A stretch of DNA of 64,000 bases from the NCBI RefSeq assembly GCF_020164455.1, contig NZ_JAIQWW010000009.1:1-64000 (forward strand). Direction: 5' to 3'. This DNA is from Phyllobacterium chamaecytisi (GTDB lineage Bacteria > Pseudomonadota > Alphaproteobacteria > Rhizobiales > Rhizobiaceae). Under the pieces are notes generated by a model. The model searched no databases and was not told where the DNA came from. It saw only the letters and a list, made by a program, of their open reading frames with translations. The translations under genes and the position numbers were made by a program. This document shows, one piece after another, positions 7,029 to 14,308 of this stretch. Each line of letters starts with the position of its first letter. The stretch's first letter is position 1.

Positions 7029-8410
7029 GGTGTTGGCCAGAGCTGTCCGAGAAACGGCTCCTCCAACCCGGCACCCCATCTTCCCTGCGACGGGTGACAG
7101 TAATGGGTTTCGTGCGGCGTCGCCCGATTCGTCGAGATCTCGCGCTCGTGAAGACGCAGCAGGGTTTCGTTTGATCCGCCTGGCGGCCCATATCCGAGGA
7201 GCCGGTCGAGCAGTTCATTAACCGCGATCGCCGCAACTGCAGTCGTGAAGGCCACGACCGCCGGCTCGGTTTGACCCAGCGCCGGCGCATACCCTTCGTC
7301 GGCCAGCCGCTTGCGTTCTTCCGGGGTCTTCAACTCGGCCGAGGCCCGCCCCAAGTCAATCCGGTTGCGGCAAACGAGGCAGGCGCTGCCGGGGGAAAGC
7401 GCCGTCACTCGGCCATCGATCCCTTTCAGCATGCCCAAGGCGTCGCTACTGAGCAATACACCGACATCGATTATTGGAAGCAGAAAATAGGTCGAAAGGC
7501 GTGACAACACCAACCGCCCCGCATTATCGTCGGTGCAACCGAACACCAAGTCGCGCGCGGCAAGCGCTTGGGCAACCGGCTTCAGCGTAGCCATCCGACC
7601 GATGATCTGGCAATCAAGGTCGGGCGCGATGGCTTGCAAATGATCGCGCAACACCTCGATCTTAGGTCGACCAACGTCGCGTGGTGTCGAACCATAGACC
7701 CGCGTCACATTACTGGCCGACAGATCATCCGCATCGACTAACAACAGGTGACGAACACCCAGACGGACCAATTGCTCTGCGATGGCCGAGCCAGTCCCCC
7801 CTGCGCCCACAATAGCTACACGCAAATCGCCGAGGACGGTCTGGATATCAGCCCCAAACGCGCGCACATGGCGATCGAATATTGCATTGGGTGCAGATCG
7901 CGTCACCGAGTAGCTTGGCGTCAGCCGCCAGCGATCCCCGACTGTCCATATACGATCGATCGCCGAAACGCCGTCCTTTTCATGCTGAAGCGTACCGCTG
8001 AATATAAACCCGTCTCCGCGAGGCGAGGCGATCAACGTCCCGTAGTAGCCCGATCCGCTACGCAACTGGAAGAGATTAGCGATTTCCCGATCCACTTGCT
8101 CGTCATGGCGGCTCGGCATAGGCACGCTTCGGTCGCCGGGATGGGTATGAAACCAAATCGGCACTGCCCCATCTGATTCGGCGCGCCCTAGCGCGGGGAC
8201 ATAGCCGTCTGATCTAATCAACATATGTTGTGCCGACTGTTGAATGTAGGAGGCTGGATCTACCCAATGGATGCTTCTCGCCAGGAGCCGCACATCACCG
8301 CCGAGATCCGCTCGACGGGCGAGCAGGACGGCGGCAAATTCGAGCGGAAGTCGGGCATGATACTTGATTTCGTCAGCAATTTCGGACGGCATTACAAGGG
8401 TCGTGATCAT
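7025..8410 (-). CDS. JAB-family isopeptidase fused to ThiF/E1-like Ubl-activating enzyme
   Basis: A 461-residue two-domain protein. The N-terminal 150 residues are a JAB/MPN metalloprotease: a candidate Glu at residue 24, then His88-Thr-His90-Pro, Ser100 and Asp103, giving a JAMM pattern with nine residues between the second His and Ser. From about residue 200 a ThiF/MoeB/E1 adenylation domain follows, with VAIVGAGGTGSAIAEQLVRL, the acidic strand LLLVDADDL, ASNVTRVYG, GRPKIEVL and a CTDDNAGR stretch. A single C-x-x-C (ACLVC) lies late in the domain; the second pair usual in MoeB zinc sites is not evident. The ATG at 8410 overlaps the E2 gene by four bases. It should adenylate the Ubl from 8809-9090 and, through JAB, process or remove it. 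Confidence 0.85.
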   Translation of the reverse strand: MITTLVMPSEIADEIKYHARLPLEFAAVLLARRADLGGDVRLLARSIHWVDPASYIQQSAQHMLIRSDGYVPALGRAESDGAVPIWFHTHPGDRSVPMPSRHDEQVDREIANLFQLRSGSGYYGTLIASPRGDGFIFSGTLQHEKDGVSAIDRIWTVGDRWRLTPSYSVTRSAPNAIFDRHVRAFGADIQTVLGDLRVAIVGAGGTGSAIAEQLVRLGVRHLLLVDADDLSASNVTRVYGSTPRDVGRPKIEVLRDHLQAIAPDLDCQIIGRMATLKPVAQALAARDLVFGCTDDNAGRLVLSRLSTYFLLPIIDVGVLLSSDALGMLKGIDGRVTALSPGSACLVCRNRIDLGRASAELKTPEERKRLADEGYAPALGQTEPAVVAFTTAVAAIAVNELLDRLLGYGPPGGSNETLLRLHEREISTNRATPHETHYCHPSQGRWGAGLEEPFLGQLWPTP

Positions 8411-8796
8411 ACGACAAGCGCCCCTGCCGCGAGGTCGAGTTCCTTGCGAACAAGTGCGAGGTAGCTTTCGATCGAATCGACGCCGGCGCGCCACTGGCCT
8501 GGATTAAGGTGGCGCGACCAGCGTTGCCAAGTCCGCCCCAAATAGGCCTCATGTGCTTGTGTCGCTGCAATCGGTTGGCCATCCGCCCGCATAACCGCCG
8601 GATGAAACCACCACATGTCAGGCGGCACATCGGGATAGCCGGGCGACAGCCTCAGCAACAGATCGGCCTTGTCTTGAGTGAATCCCGATGACAGGCAGAA
8701 GTCTCGGATCGTAATGCAGATCATTCCGCCATCGACCGTGACAGTGTTACCCGGCGCACGTTCGTCAAGATGGCTTTGGTCAATCGACGGCAACAC
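8407..8796 (-). CDS. E2-like (UBC-fold) protein, prokaryotic E2 family E type
   Basis: A 129-residue protein whose core resembles prokaryotic E2-like proteins: strands around ICITIRDFCL and ADLLLRLSPGYPDVPPDMWW, then FHPAVMRADG, GRTWQRWSRH and a terminal helix near GVDSIESYLALVRKEL. Where classical E2 enzymes have the catalytic Cys shortly after the HP and DG turn, this protein has DGQPIAAT; the only cysteines are residues 27 and 34 in the strands. It may therefore lack thioester chemistry or use another residue such as Ser, Thr or Asp. The start is GTG at 8796 with AAGGA 8 bases upstream. The gene begins 12 bases after the Ubl stop and overlaps the E1-JAB gene by four bases. Fold assignment is by pattern recognition. 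Confidence 0.75.
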   Translation of the reverse strand: MLPSIDQSHLDERAPGNTVTVDGGMICITIRDFCLSSGFTQDKADLLLRLSPGYPDVPPDMWWFHPAVMRADGQPIAATQAHEAYLGRTWQRWSRHLNPGQWRAGVDSIESYLALVRKELDLAAGALVV

Positions 8797-8808
8797 TATC
8801 GGAATCCT

Positions 8809-9090
8809 TCAAACACGACCGGGGTTGATCTGAGCTGGCGCTGTAAAGAAACGCAAACCATTTCGCAGTTCAACTTTGGCGTCCGCCTCGATCTTGAGGT
8901 CGGAGCCGCTCGGCACAACTTCGAACAGGTCGCGATCGAGCCCGACATCAGGTTCGGGCAGTCTGCGCAGCTCCTCACCGGTTAATACCGACTGGGGAAC
9001 CTTGTAGGTTGTTCGATCAATCTTGATCTCGAAGGCCTTCGGCTTCTGGGGATCGCCGCGGTCGTCGTCCTTACGAAGAGAATCACTCAT
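8809..9090 (-). CDS. Single-domain multiubiquitin-family (PF14452-like) ubiquitin-like protein
   Basis: A 93-residue predicted ubiquitin-like modifier, first gene of the cassette. After a charged 17-residue leader comes a beta-grasp-like domain (about 18-83): KAFEIKIDRTTYKVPQSVLT, then GEELRRLP and KVELRNGLRFFTAP. Members of the family often carry several tandem copies; this one has a single copy. The tail after residue 83 is APAQINPGRV: a lone Gly91 followed by Arg-Val and no terminal Gly-Gly. A mature glycine end would need removal of two residues. I chose the ATG at 9090 because GGAGGT lies 4 bases upstream; a longer frame to 9162 would run through the promoter repeats. E2 and E1-JAB genes follow directly. 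Confidence 0.78.
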   Translation of the reverse strand: MSDSLRKDDDRGDPQKPKAFEIKIDRTTYKVPQSVLTGEELRRLPEPDVGLDRDLFEVVPSGSDLKIEADAKVELRNGLRFFTAPAQINPGRV

Positions 9091-9107
9091 TGCTACCTCC
9101 ATGATTT

Positions 9108-9143
9108 GATACCGTGATACCACAACACCACTTGGATTGACAA
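9108..9143 (-). promoter_or_regulatory. Putative promoter of the Ubl operon overlapped by a GATACC direct repeat
   Basis: On the minus strand TTGTCA (9143-9138) and TATCAC (9119-9114) are separated by 18 bases, about 25 bases before the Ubl start at 9090. Two GATACC copies (9108-9113 and 9116-9121, plus strand) overlap the -10 box. Paired short repeats like these suit a ribbon-helix-helix repressor, and one is encoded divergently from 9172. A plus-strand TTGACA at 9137-9142 could serve that gene. Function is inferred from sequence only. Confidence 0.4.
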
Positions 9144-9171
9144 GCACAAAGATTCGGTGCATTAAATTCTA

Positions 9172-9378
9172 ATGAAACAAGCTAAAGCCATGACAGTTCG
9201 CCTCTCGGAGGAGCAGGCTCAGGCGCTCGAAATGGTGGCGAGCGTCGAGAACCTACCGGTTTCCGACGTGATCCGCGCCGCGATTACGAAACACATCGAG
9301 ACCCGCCGCCGCGATCCTGGGTTTCAGGCTGGCCTGAAGGATCGCATCTCTCAGGCAAAAAAACTTCTCGACCGGTGA
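9172..9378 (+). CDS. Ribbon-helix-helix (CopG/Arc-type) DNA-binding protein
   Basis: A 68-residue protein with MTVRLSEEQAQALEMVASVE followed by SDVIRAAITKHIE, the strand-helix-helix pattern of CopG-type repressors. Such proteins are usually antitoxins or autoregulators. It starts divergently from the Ubl operon, 81 bases away, and lies 58 bases before a Fic antitoxin gene on the same strand. No RelE/ParE-like toxin adjoins it, so it may regulate the Ubl cassette, the Fic module or both. The start is uncertain: the ATG at 9172 lacks a clear ribosome site and lies very near the expected transcription start, and an in-frame ATG at 9190 begins exactly at the canonical MTVRLS strand. Confidence 0.7.
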   Translation: MKQAKAMTVRLSEEQAQALEMVASVENLPVSDVIRAAITKHIETRRRDPGFQAGLKDRISQAKKLLDR

Positions 9379-9436
9379 AGCATATGCGGGCTAAACTTCG
9401 ACCCGCTGACCGCGCCGAATTGAACTGTTAGGATAG

Positions 9437-9649
9437 ATGGACATGAAGAAGACCATAAAACGTGTCGTCGGAGCGAGCGATGGACATGTTCTTGGCGATC
9501 GCGCCTTTGCCGCCATAACAGCTGTTGAAGGCATTCGCCTGAGCGAAACGAGCCGCGAGCGGCTGGCCTCAATGAAGACGCGCAAGCTGACGGCCGAGGA
9601 ACAGCGAACGGAAGTCATTCGCGCCTACGTCGAGGCGAAATCGCGCTGA
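9437..9649 (+). CDS. Small Fic antitoxin (VbhA-like)
   Basis: A 70-residue helical protein whose TGA overlaps the ATG of the Fic gene (TGATG), the usual layout of class I Fic toxin-antitoxin pairs. The stretch FAAITAVEGIRLSE places Glu31-Gly32 where VbhA-type antitoxins carry the inhibitory glutamate that blocks ATP binding in the Fic active site. The Ser/Thr expected four residues before Glu is not in register here (Thr28 is three before). The C-terminal RKLTAEEQRTEVIRAYVEAK resembles other small Fic antitoxins. AGGA precedes the ATG at 9437; a second ATG at 9443 is also possible. Role: hold the toxin inactive until stress or invasion. Confidence 0.7.
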   Translation: MDMKKTIKRVVGASDGHVLGDRAFAAITAVEGIRLSETSRERLASMKTRKLTAEEQRTEVIRAYVEAKSR

Positions 9650-10233
9650 TGGTGTTCGAAGGTTACGACGCCTTCGACGATCCTTATTCTTACAAGGGGA
9701 CGACCACTCTCAAGAACAAACTCGGCCTCCGCGATCCTGGGCTGCTCGAATCCTTTGAACTCGAAATGACCGCTCTGCGAGCCAACGAGCCCCTGCCAGA
9801 GGGTAGGTTTGATGCCCGGCATTATTGCCGCGTCCATCATCATCTGTTTCAAGACATCTATACTTGGGCGGGGAAGTATCGAACTGTGCGCACCGCCAAG
9901 GGCGGCAATCTATTCTGCTTCCCAGAGCACATCAAATCGGCCATGGATCGTCTGTTTGTATCCTTGCGTGACAGTCGATGGCTAGAGGCAGAAGAAGCCG
10001 ATGTGTTCATAGAATCGGTCGCCACCTTTCTAGCAGAGCTCAACGCAATCCATCCTTTTCGGGAGGGCAATGGTCGTTCCCAACTGGCCTTCGTCGATTT
10101 GCTTGGCGAAAGAGCGCAATTCCCCTTCGACTTTTCGCGCGTGGAACGGGACTCATTCATGCCCGCGATGGTTGCAAGCTACCACGGTAACGTAAAACCG
10201 CTCATCGCCGAACTTACCCTGTTGCTAGCTTGA
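9649..10233 (+). CDS. Fic-family AMP transferase (toxin)
   Basis: A 194-residue Fic/DOC-fold protein that probably transfers AMP from ATP to a target protein; VbhT-like Fic toxins modify DNA gyrase and topoisomerase IV. The active-site loop HPFREGNGR is at residues 135-143, with catalytic His135, acidic Glu139 and the anion-binding GNGR. The Arg that usually follows three residues after GNGR is Leu here (GRSQL), a variant also met in other Fic proteins. The upstream flap region GKYRTVRTAKGGNLFCFPEH (76-95) fits the family. No N-terminal alpha inhibitory helix is present, in line with the separate antitoxin gene. Part of the same conflict-gene block as the Ubl operon. Confidence 0.85.
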   Translation: MVFEGYDAFDDPYSYKGTTTLKNKLGLRDPGLLESFELEMTALRANEPLPEGRFDARHYCRVHHHLFQDIYTWAGKYRTVRTAKGGNLFCFPEHIKSAMDRLFVSLRDSRWLEAEEADVFIESVATFLAELNAIHPFREGNGRSQLAFVDLLGERAQFPFDFSRVERDSFMPAMVASYHGNVKPLIAELTLLLA

Positions 10234-10919
10234 CGTTTGTGCAAGTCGTACGGTCTCTGCATGCCCCAAAGATTGTCTCATTCGATTTGGTTTGCGGACG
10301 CTCCTTTTTTGGCGTGGCTGTTGTCAACACCCACAACTATGGCACATCGACGCCGTCGAAGGAGCGTCCCACTCCATCAATCAACTACAGTGCGACAGCG
10401 CTGCCAGCATATGCTCGATCATGCGTAGGCCGAGCGGGAACCTAAAATTGAGCCAAACGGCGTGGGCAATCACTTCCGCTGGAAACCGGTGGCGACGATG
10501 GAGAGGTTCACGTGCAAATCTGGTCAGCACCCCCACATTCCACATTTTGATCGATGCTCCGATAAGGTCAAGGGGGTTGCCCAATCATCAGGGTCGCGAT
10601 GCAGAAATTCGGGTTGTGTGGGCTTGCGCAGTCCATGGCCCCGCAAGCTCGCCCCGAAGAACATTCATGTGGCCCACTTCATCATCGACGGCAAAACCGC
10701 TGCCAATGGCGCAAAGCAGGCAGTGTCGTCCGATCCGCCCGATCAGTTGCTATGCCCGGATGCTATGCCTGAGACCTATCTCTCGGTCCATCGACAACAT
10801 CGCAGTGCCTGGTCATGGGAAGTCGAATCCAGGCCGTGGGTCGAGACATTTTAAACATTAGACCCACTGACGAGATCTGGTGCGCGAGACCATCACCGAC
10901 AGCTTTCATTGACAGAAGC
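10234..10919. other. Gene-poor segment with IS remnants
   Basis: About 690 bases between the Fic gene and the oxygenase gene. The only recognisable piece is an IS6-type transposase fragment at about 10381-10530 on the minus strand. Other open frames on both strands read as low-complexity or frame shadows and have no family I know. The segment probably records insertion and decay at the edge of the defence-type block. Confidence 0.5.
10381..10530 (-). pseudogene. IS6-family transposase remnant (N-terminal part)
   Basis: On the minus strand the translation contains EPLHRRHRFPAEVIAHAVWL followed by FRFPLGLRMIEHMLAA. This is the N-terminal signature of rhizobial IS6-type transposases (zinc-finger-like/HTH region before the DDE domain). 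The frame ends shortly after at a stop and no DDE core follows, so only about 50 codons survive. No inverted repeats were identified. It is a dead fragment. Confidence 0.6.
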
Positions 10920-11930
10920 TCACAGCAAATCCGAATGGTGTCGCTGAGCCACATCTGGATGTGAACGCAATCGTCCCTTGAGATAGTTGCGGCCAACCTC
11001 GCGGAACAATGGATTTGTTGCATCAGCGTCGATACCACCGGTCTCGTCAGCCAATTTTTCTGGAAGGTCCAATAAGGGGACGTCGGCATTCAGGTCTGCA
11101 CCGAAGAAGAAGGCGACCGAAAGGCGGTCCTTACCGGATGGAGGCGTCACCACACGGTGCACAGTTGCCTTGAGATATCCATTGGACGCCAATTCCAGGA
11201 TTTCACCAATATTGATGATGAAAGTGCCCGGAACGGGGGTGGCGTCGATCCACCGACCATCTTTCTCAACCTGCAACCCCCCTTGGCTGCCTTGCAAGAG
11301 GAGTGTCAGAAATCCGCTGTCCTTGTGTGCGCCGACGCCCTGGTCGCTGCCAGCCGCCTCGCGGCCCGGGTATCGAATAACTTTCAAATGCTGGTTCGGG
11401 GCGTCTCGATAGATAGGAGCAAAGACATCCTTGTCCTGCCCCAACGCCAAGGCAAATGCTTGCAGAAGCTCGATCGCGATACGCGTCAGCTCGTTTTGCC
11501 ATTCGAGAAGGATGGGTTTGAAATCCGGCAAGGAGCCTGGCCACTGGTTTGGACCCTGCAAGCGCAACCATGGCTTGCCAACTGGAAGATGGGCTACAGC
11601 TTCCCGTTCCGCGCCGATATCGAACTGTTCCCGCCAGTCCGCCTGGCCTTTGGTCCGTTCCCAACCGGCACGGGTGTAGCCTCTAAAGTGCGGGGAGCGC
11701 ACCATCTCCACCGCGAGTTTATCCTTTTCAGGCAACGCGAAGAATCCTCGGGCGATTGTAACGATTTTCTCCTGAAGCGCGGAGGATACTCCGTGATTGC
11801 TCAGGTAGAAAAACCCGAATGTACGCGCAGCCGCCCGCAAATCCTCAAAGAAACCATTTTGCTTCTCCGGGTCGCGGAATCTCGAAAAGTCCAATGTCGG
11901 CAAGGTCGCCTTGGAAGAGTTGTGGTCCAC
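10920..11930 (-). CDS. Isopenicillin N synthase-like Fe(II)/2-oxoglutarate-dependent oxygenase
   Basis: A 336-residue cytoplasmic dioxygenase-fold protein. The iron ligands are visible as His202-x-Asp204 in GAHKDSGFLT and His258 in TVHRVVTPP, with the cosubstrate-binding Arg269-x-Ser in RLSVAFFFG. The N-terminal DIOX_N-type region with GFFYLSNHGV is also present. It lies 59 bases downstream of an oligopeptide-type substrate-binding protein gene on the same strand. The pair may import and oxidise one compound. In this sulfur-rich region a role in oxidative release of sulfite or in amino-acid modification is possible but not shown; the bacterial family has diverse substrates. Confidence 0.85.
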   Translation of the reverse strand: MDHNSSKATLPTLDFSRFRDPEKQNGFFEDLRAAARTFGFFYLSNHGVSSALQEKIVTIARGFFALPEKDKLAVEMVRSPHFRGYTRAGWERTKGQADWREQFDIGAEREAVAHLPVGKPWLRLQGPNQWPGSLPDFKPILLEWQNELTRIAIELLQAFALALGQDKDVFAPIYRDAPNQHLKVIRYPGREAAGSDQGVGAHKDSGFLTLLLQGSQGGLQVEKDGRWIDATPVPGTFIINIGEILELASNGYLKATVHRVVTPPSGKDRLSVAFFFGADLNADVPLLDLPEKLADETGGIDADATNPLFREVGRNYLKGRLRSHPDVAQRHHSDLL

Positions 11931-11989
11931 AAATAATCCTCATCGTCGATTTCTGGAATGACTATCGCATTTCTCCACACGCGATCCGA

Positions 11990-13606
11990 TTATTTTGATA
12001 TGGGCGACAACGGATTGGTACCGAACGCCGCCAGTTCGTAACCATGAACATTTGACCTGTAGGCAGCAACTTCAATCTGCTGGTACAGCCCGACGAAAGG
12101 GCTCGATGCCAACACTTTTCTTTGAAGATCGCGATAGATCTCGGCCCGCTTTACGCTATCGCGCTCCAGCAGCGCTGCCCGGGTTTCCCCGGTCAGCTCC
12201 GGCACATCCCATGTGTTGCGCCAGGCCAGGGTTTTATTCGTGCCTTCATCGGAATTGTCTGGATTATTTGTGAACGTGTCGGCGTTCGAGTTGGGATCCC
12301 AGTAATCTGTCCCCCAAGGTCCGATGAAGATATCGTGGGCGCGTGCGCGGTATTTCGTCAATGTCTGCTTGCCATCGCCGGGGATGATATCCAGCTTGAC
12401 ACCACCTTGCGCAAAAGTCTGCTGTAACGATTCCGCAATACCGGTTACAGGCTGGGTATTGCGAACATCGATGGTGACGGAAAAGCCCGCCGTCAGACCT
12501 GCCTTTGCGAGCAGTTCCTTTGCTCTGGCGACATCGAGCCTGTACGGGTTTTCGTCAAGTTCGCCCAAAATGGCCTTGGGCAGGAAGGTCTGGTGAATTT
12601 CACCGATGCCTTTGATCAGCTTGTCGCCGATCGCAGCGTAGTCAACGAGATATTTCAATGCCTCGCGTACTTCCGGCTTGGCGAGTTCGGTATTCTTCTG
12701 GTTGAGGCCCAGATAATAGATGGTTCCCTTCGGCACGCTGGTTGTGGCGATATCCTTGTCCTTGGCGACCTGTTCCAGATCGTTCGGCTCAAGATTGCGC
12801 GCAACATCGATATCGCCTTTTTCGAGCAGCAATCGCTGCGCGGCGCTTTCCTTGACGTGGCGATAGATCACGCGGTTGAGCGACGATTTCGCGCCGTAGT
12901 AATTGTCGTTGCGCTCCAGCACGACGATCTCGTTGGCGCGCCAATCGCGGACCTTCCAAGCACCTGAACCGGCGTAAGCTGTCCTCAACCAGGCATAGCC
13001 GAAATCATTGTTGACGGCATGTTCGGAGACGAGCTTCTTGTCGACAACCGAAGCGACGGTTGCCGTCAAGCAGTTCAAGACGAAGCTTGGCGCATAAGGC
13101 TGATCGACTGTGAAAACGAAGGTGGAGGAATCAATCGCCCTGGCCTTTTGAGCGACATTTCCCGCGGTCAAGCCGAACTGGGTCAGGATGAATGCCGGGC
13201 TCTTGTCGAGCTTGACGGACCGTTCGAAGGACCAGGCCACGTCATCGGCGGTTATGGGATTGCCGGAGGCGAATTCCAGGCCGGTCTTCAACTTGAACGT
13301 GTAGTTCAATCCGTCATCGGAAACGCTCCAGCTATCGGCAATGTCGGAAATGATTTTCGAAGGATCCGTGTTATCGAGGCGGACCAATCTGTCATAGGTA
13401 TTTCCGGTGATCTCTCCGGACGAAACTTCAAAGGCCTCGGCAGGATCGAGCGTAATAAGCTCATCCAGCGCGAAGGCTTCGACAAGGGTATCGGCTGGCG
13501 TCCCCGCGTGGACGGGTGACTGGAATGCAAGGGCTGCGACAAGCGGCAAGGCAATTCCGGTTACGCTGTGGGATCGCTTGAACAACTGCAGTCGGAATAT
13601 TGTCAT
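11990..13606 (-). CDS. Oligopeptide/dipeptide-type ABC transporter substrate-binding protein (SBP_bac_5)
   Basis: Periplasmic binding protein of 538 residues, typical for family 5. It has a Sec signal (positive start, hydrophobic ALPLVAALAFQ, cleavage near VHAGT) and the family hallmarks ITLDPAEAFE, SDDGLNYTFKLKTGLEFASG and YYLGLNQKN. The ATG at 13606 has GAGGAG just upstream. No cognate permease or ATPase gene adjoins it; the neighbours are the 2OG oxygenase downstream and an Aap-type permease further upstream. It may use the dipeptide-type transporter at 32-36 kb, or be an orphan. Substrate unknown. Confidence 0.88.
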   Translation of the reverse strand: MTIFRLQLFKRSHSVTGIALPLVAALAFQSPVHAGTPADTLVEAFALDELITLDPAEAFEVSSGEITGNTYDRLVRLDNTDPSKIISDIADSWSVSDDGLNYTFKLKTGLEFASGNPITADDVAWSFERSVKLDKSPAFILTQFGLTAGNVAQKARAIDSSTFVFTVDQPYAPSFVLNCLTATVASVVDKKLVSEHAVNNDFGYAWLRTAYAGSGAWKVRDWRANEIVVLERNDNYYGAKSSLNRVIYRHVKESAAQRLLLEKGDIDVARNLEPNDLEQVAKDKDIATTSVPKGTIYYLGLNQKNTELAKPEVREALKYLVDYAAIGDKLIKGIGEIHQTFLPKAILGELDENPYRLDVARAKELLAKAGLTAGFSVTIDVRNTQPVTGIAESLQQTFAQGGVKLDIIPGDGKQTLTKYRARAHDIFIGPWGTDYWDPNSNADTFTNNPDNSDEGTNKTLAWRNTWDVPELTGETRAALLERDSVKRAEIYRDLQRKVLASSPFVGLYQQIEVAAYRSNVHGYELAAFGTNPLSPISK

Positions 13607-13883
13607 CTGGACTCCTCACGTTGACCGAAAATTTTCGGGATATGCCGAGAGAAACCCTACCGCCCTAAAATAACCCTATCGAGAACTGGAAAACCAAATA
13701 GTCATTATGTACAAAAATAGATTTCTATATTGTCACAATAAAGAATGATTTATCATTTAGACTGCACACTTCATCACATCTACATTGGACTGTGTCTAAT
13801 ATTTATTTGAAGGAATCCAAAATGGGACTGGAAGCACCGGTACCGCCGAAGCGAACCTGCTTCTTGTCGGAGGAGCGCATCGC

Positions 13884-14087
13884 CTAAGTGGTCGAACCGG
13901 TGCTATTGCGTAAATTGATGATAGCCTCATGATACAGCGCGATGGTGTGGCGATAGTGGCGGGCCACTTCATCAGAGACATCGACATACCGGCCCATCTC
14001 GATTGCCCCCATGTGCGTCATCCCGCGTTCCAGGGATTCAGCCTTGCCCATAAGATCAATGATTTCTTCAGTGAGTTTCGTTATCAT
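13884..14087 (-). CDS. Small hypothetical protein, 67 residues
   Basis: Not recognised. The predicted protein is mostly helical, with EEIIDLMGKAESLERGMTHM and VARHYRHTIALYHEAIINL. It lies between the Aap-type permease and the oligopeptide-binding protein, on the same strand as both. The ribosome site is weak (GGATG about 8 bases before the ATG). It may be translated, but I have no family evidence. Confidence 0.35.
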   Translation of the reverse strand: MITKLTEEIIDLMGKAESLERGMTHMGAIEMGRYVDVSDEVARHYRHTIALYHEAIINLRNSTGSTT

Positions 14088-14308
14088 TTACGCTGCATCC
14101 ATCATCGGCGTGAACTAATGTGGATCTCCTCCATTCCAACTGGAGTATGACAGCTGGCATCGATCAGCATCAGTCAAAAAGGTTCGATAATACCGGTTTG
14201 AGGAACAATTCTTCCTCTTCCGTCAAGTATCGTGAAAAGCTCTTGCCCCTACCCGCCTCAATCTATTTCAAGGACAAACCAGTGGCGGATTCTGCTCCCA
14301 ATTTTCGG

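Noticed and set aside
8809-9090. Ubl gene as a plain ThiS/MoaD sulfur carrier
   Set aside because: No terminal Gly-Gly, and the partners are E2-like, JAB-E1 and DUF6527 rather than thiamine or molybdopterin genes.
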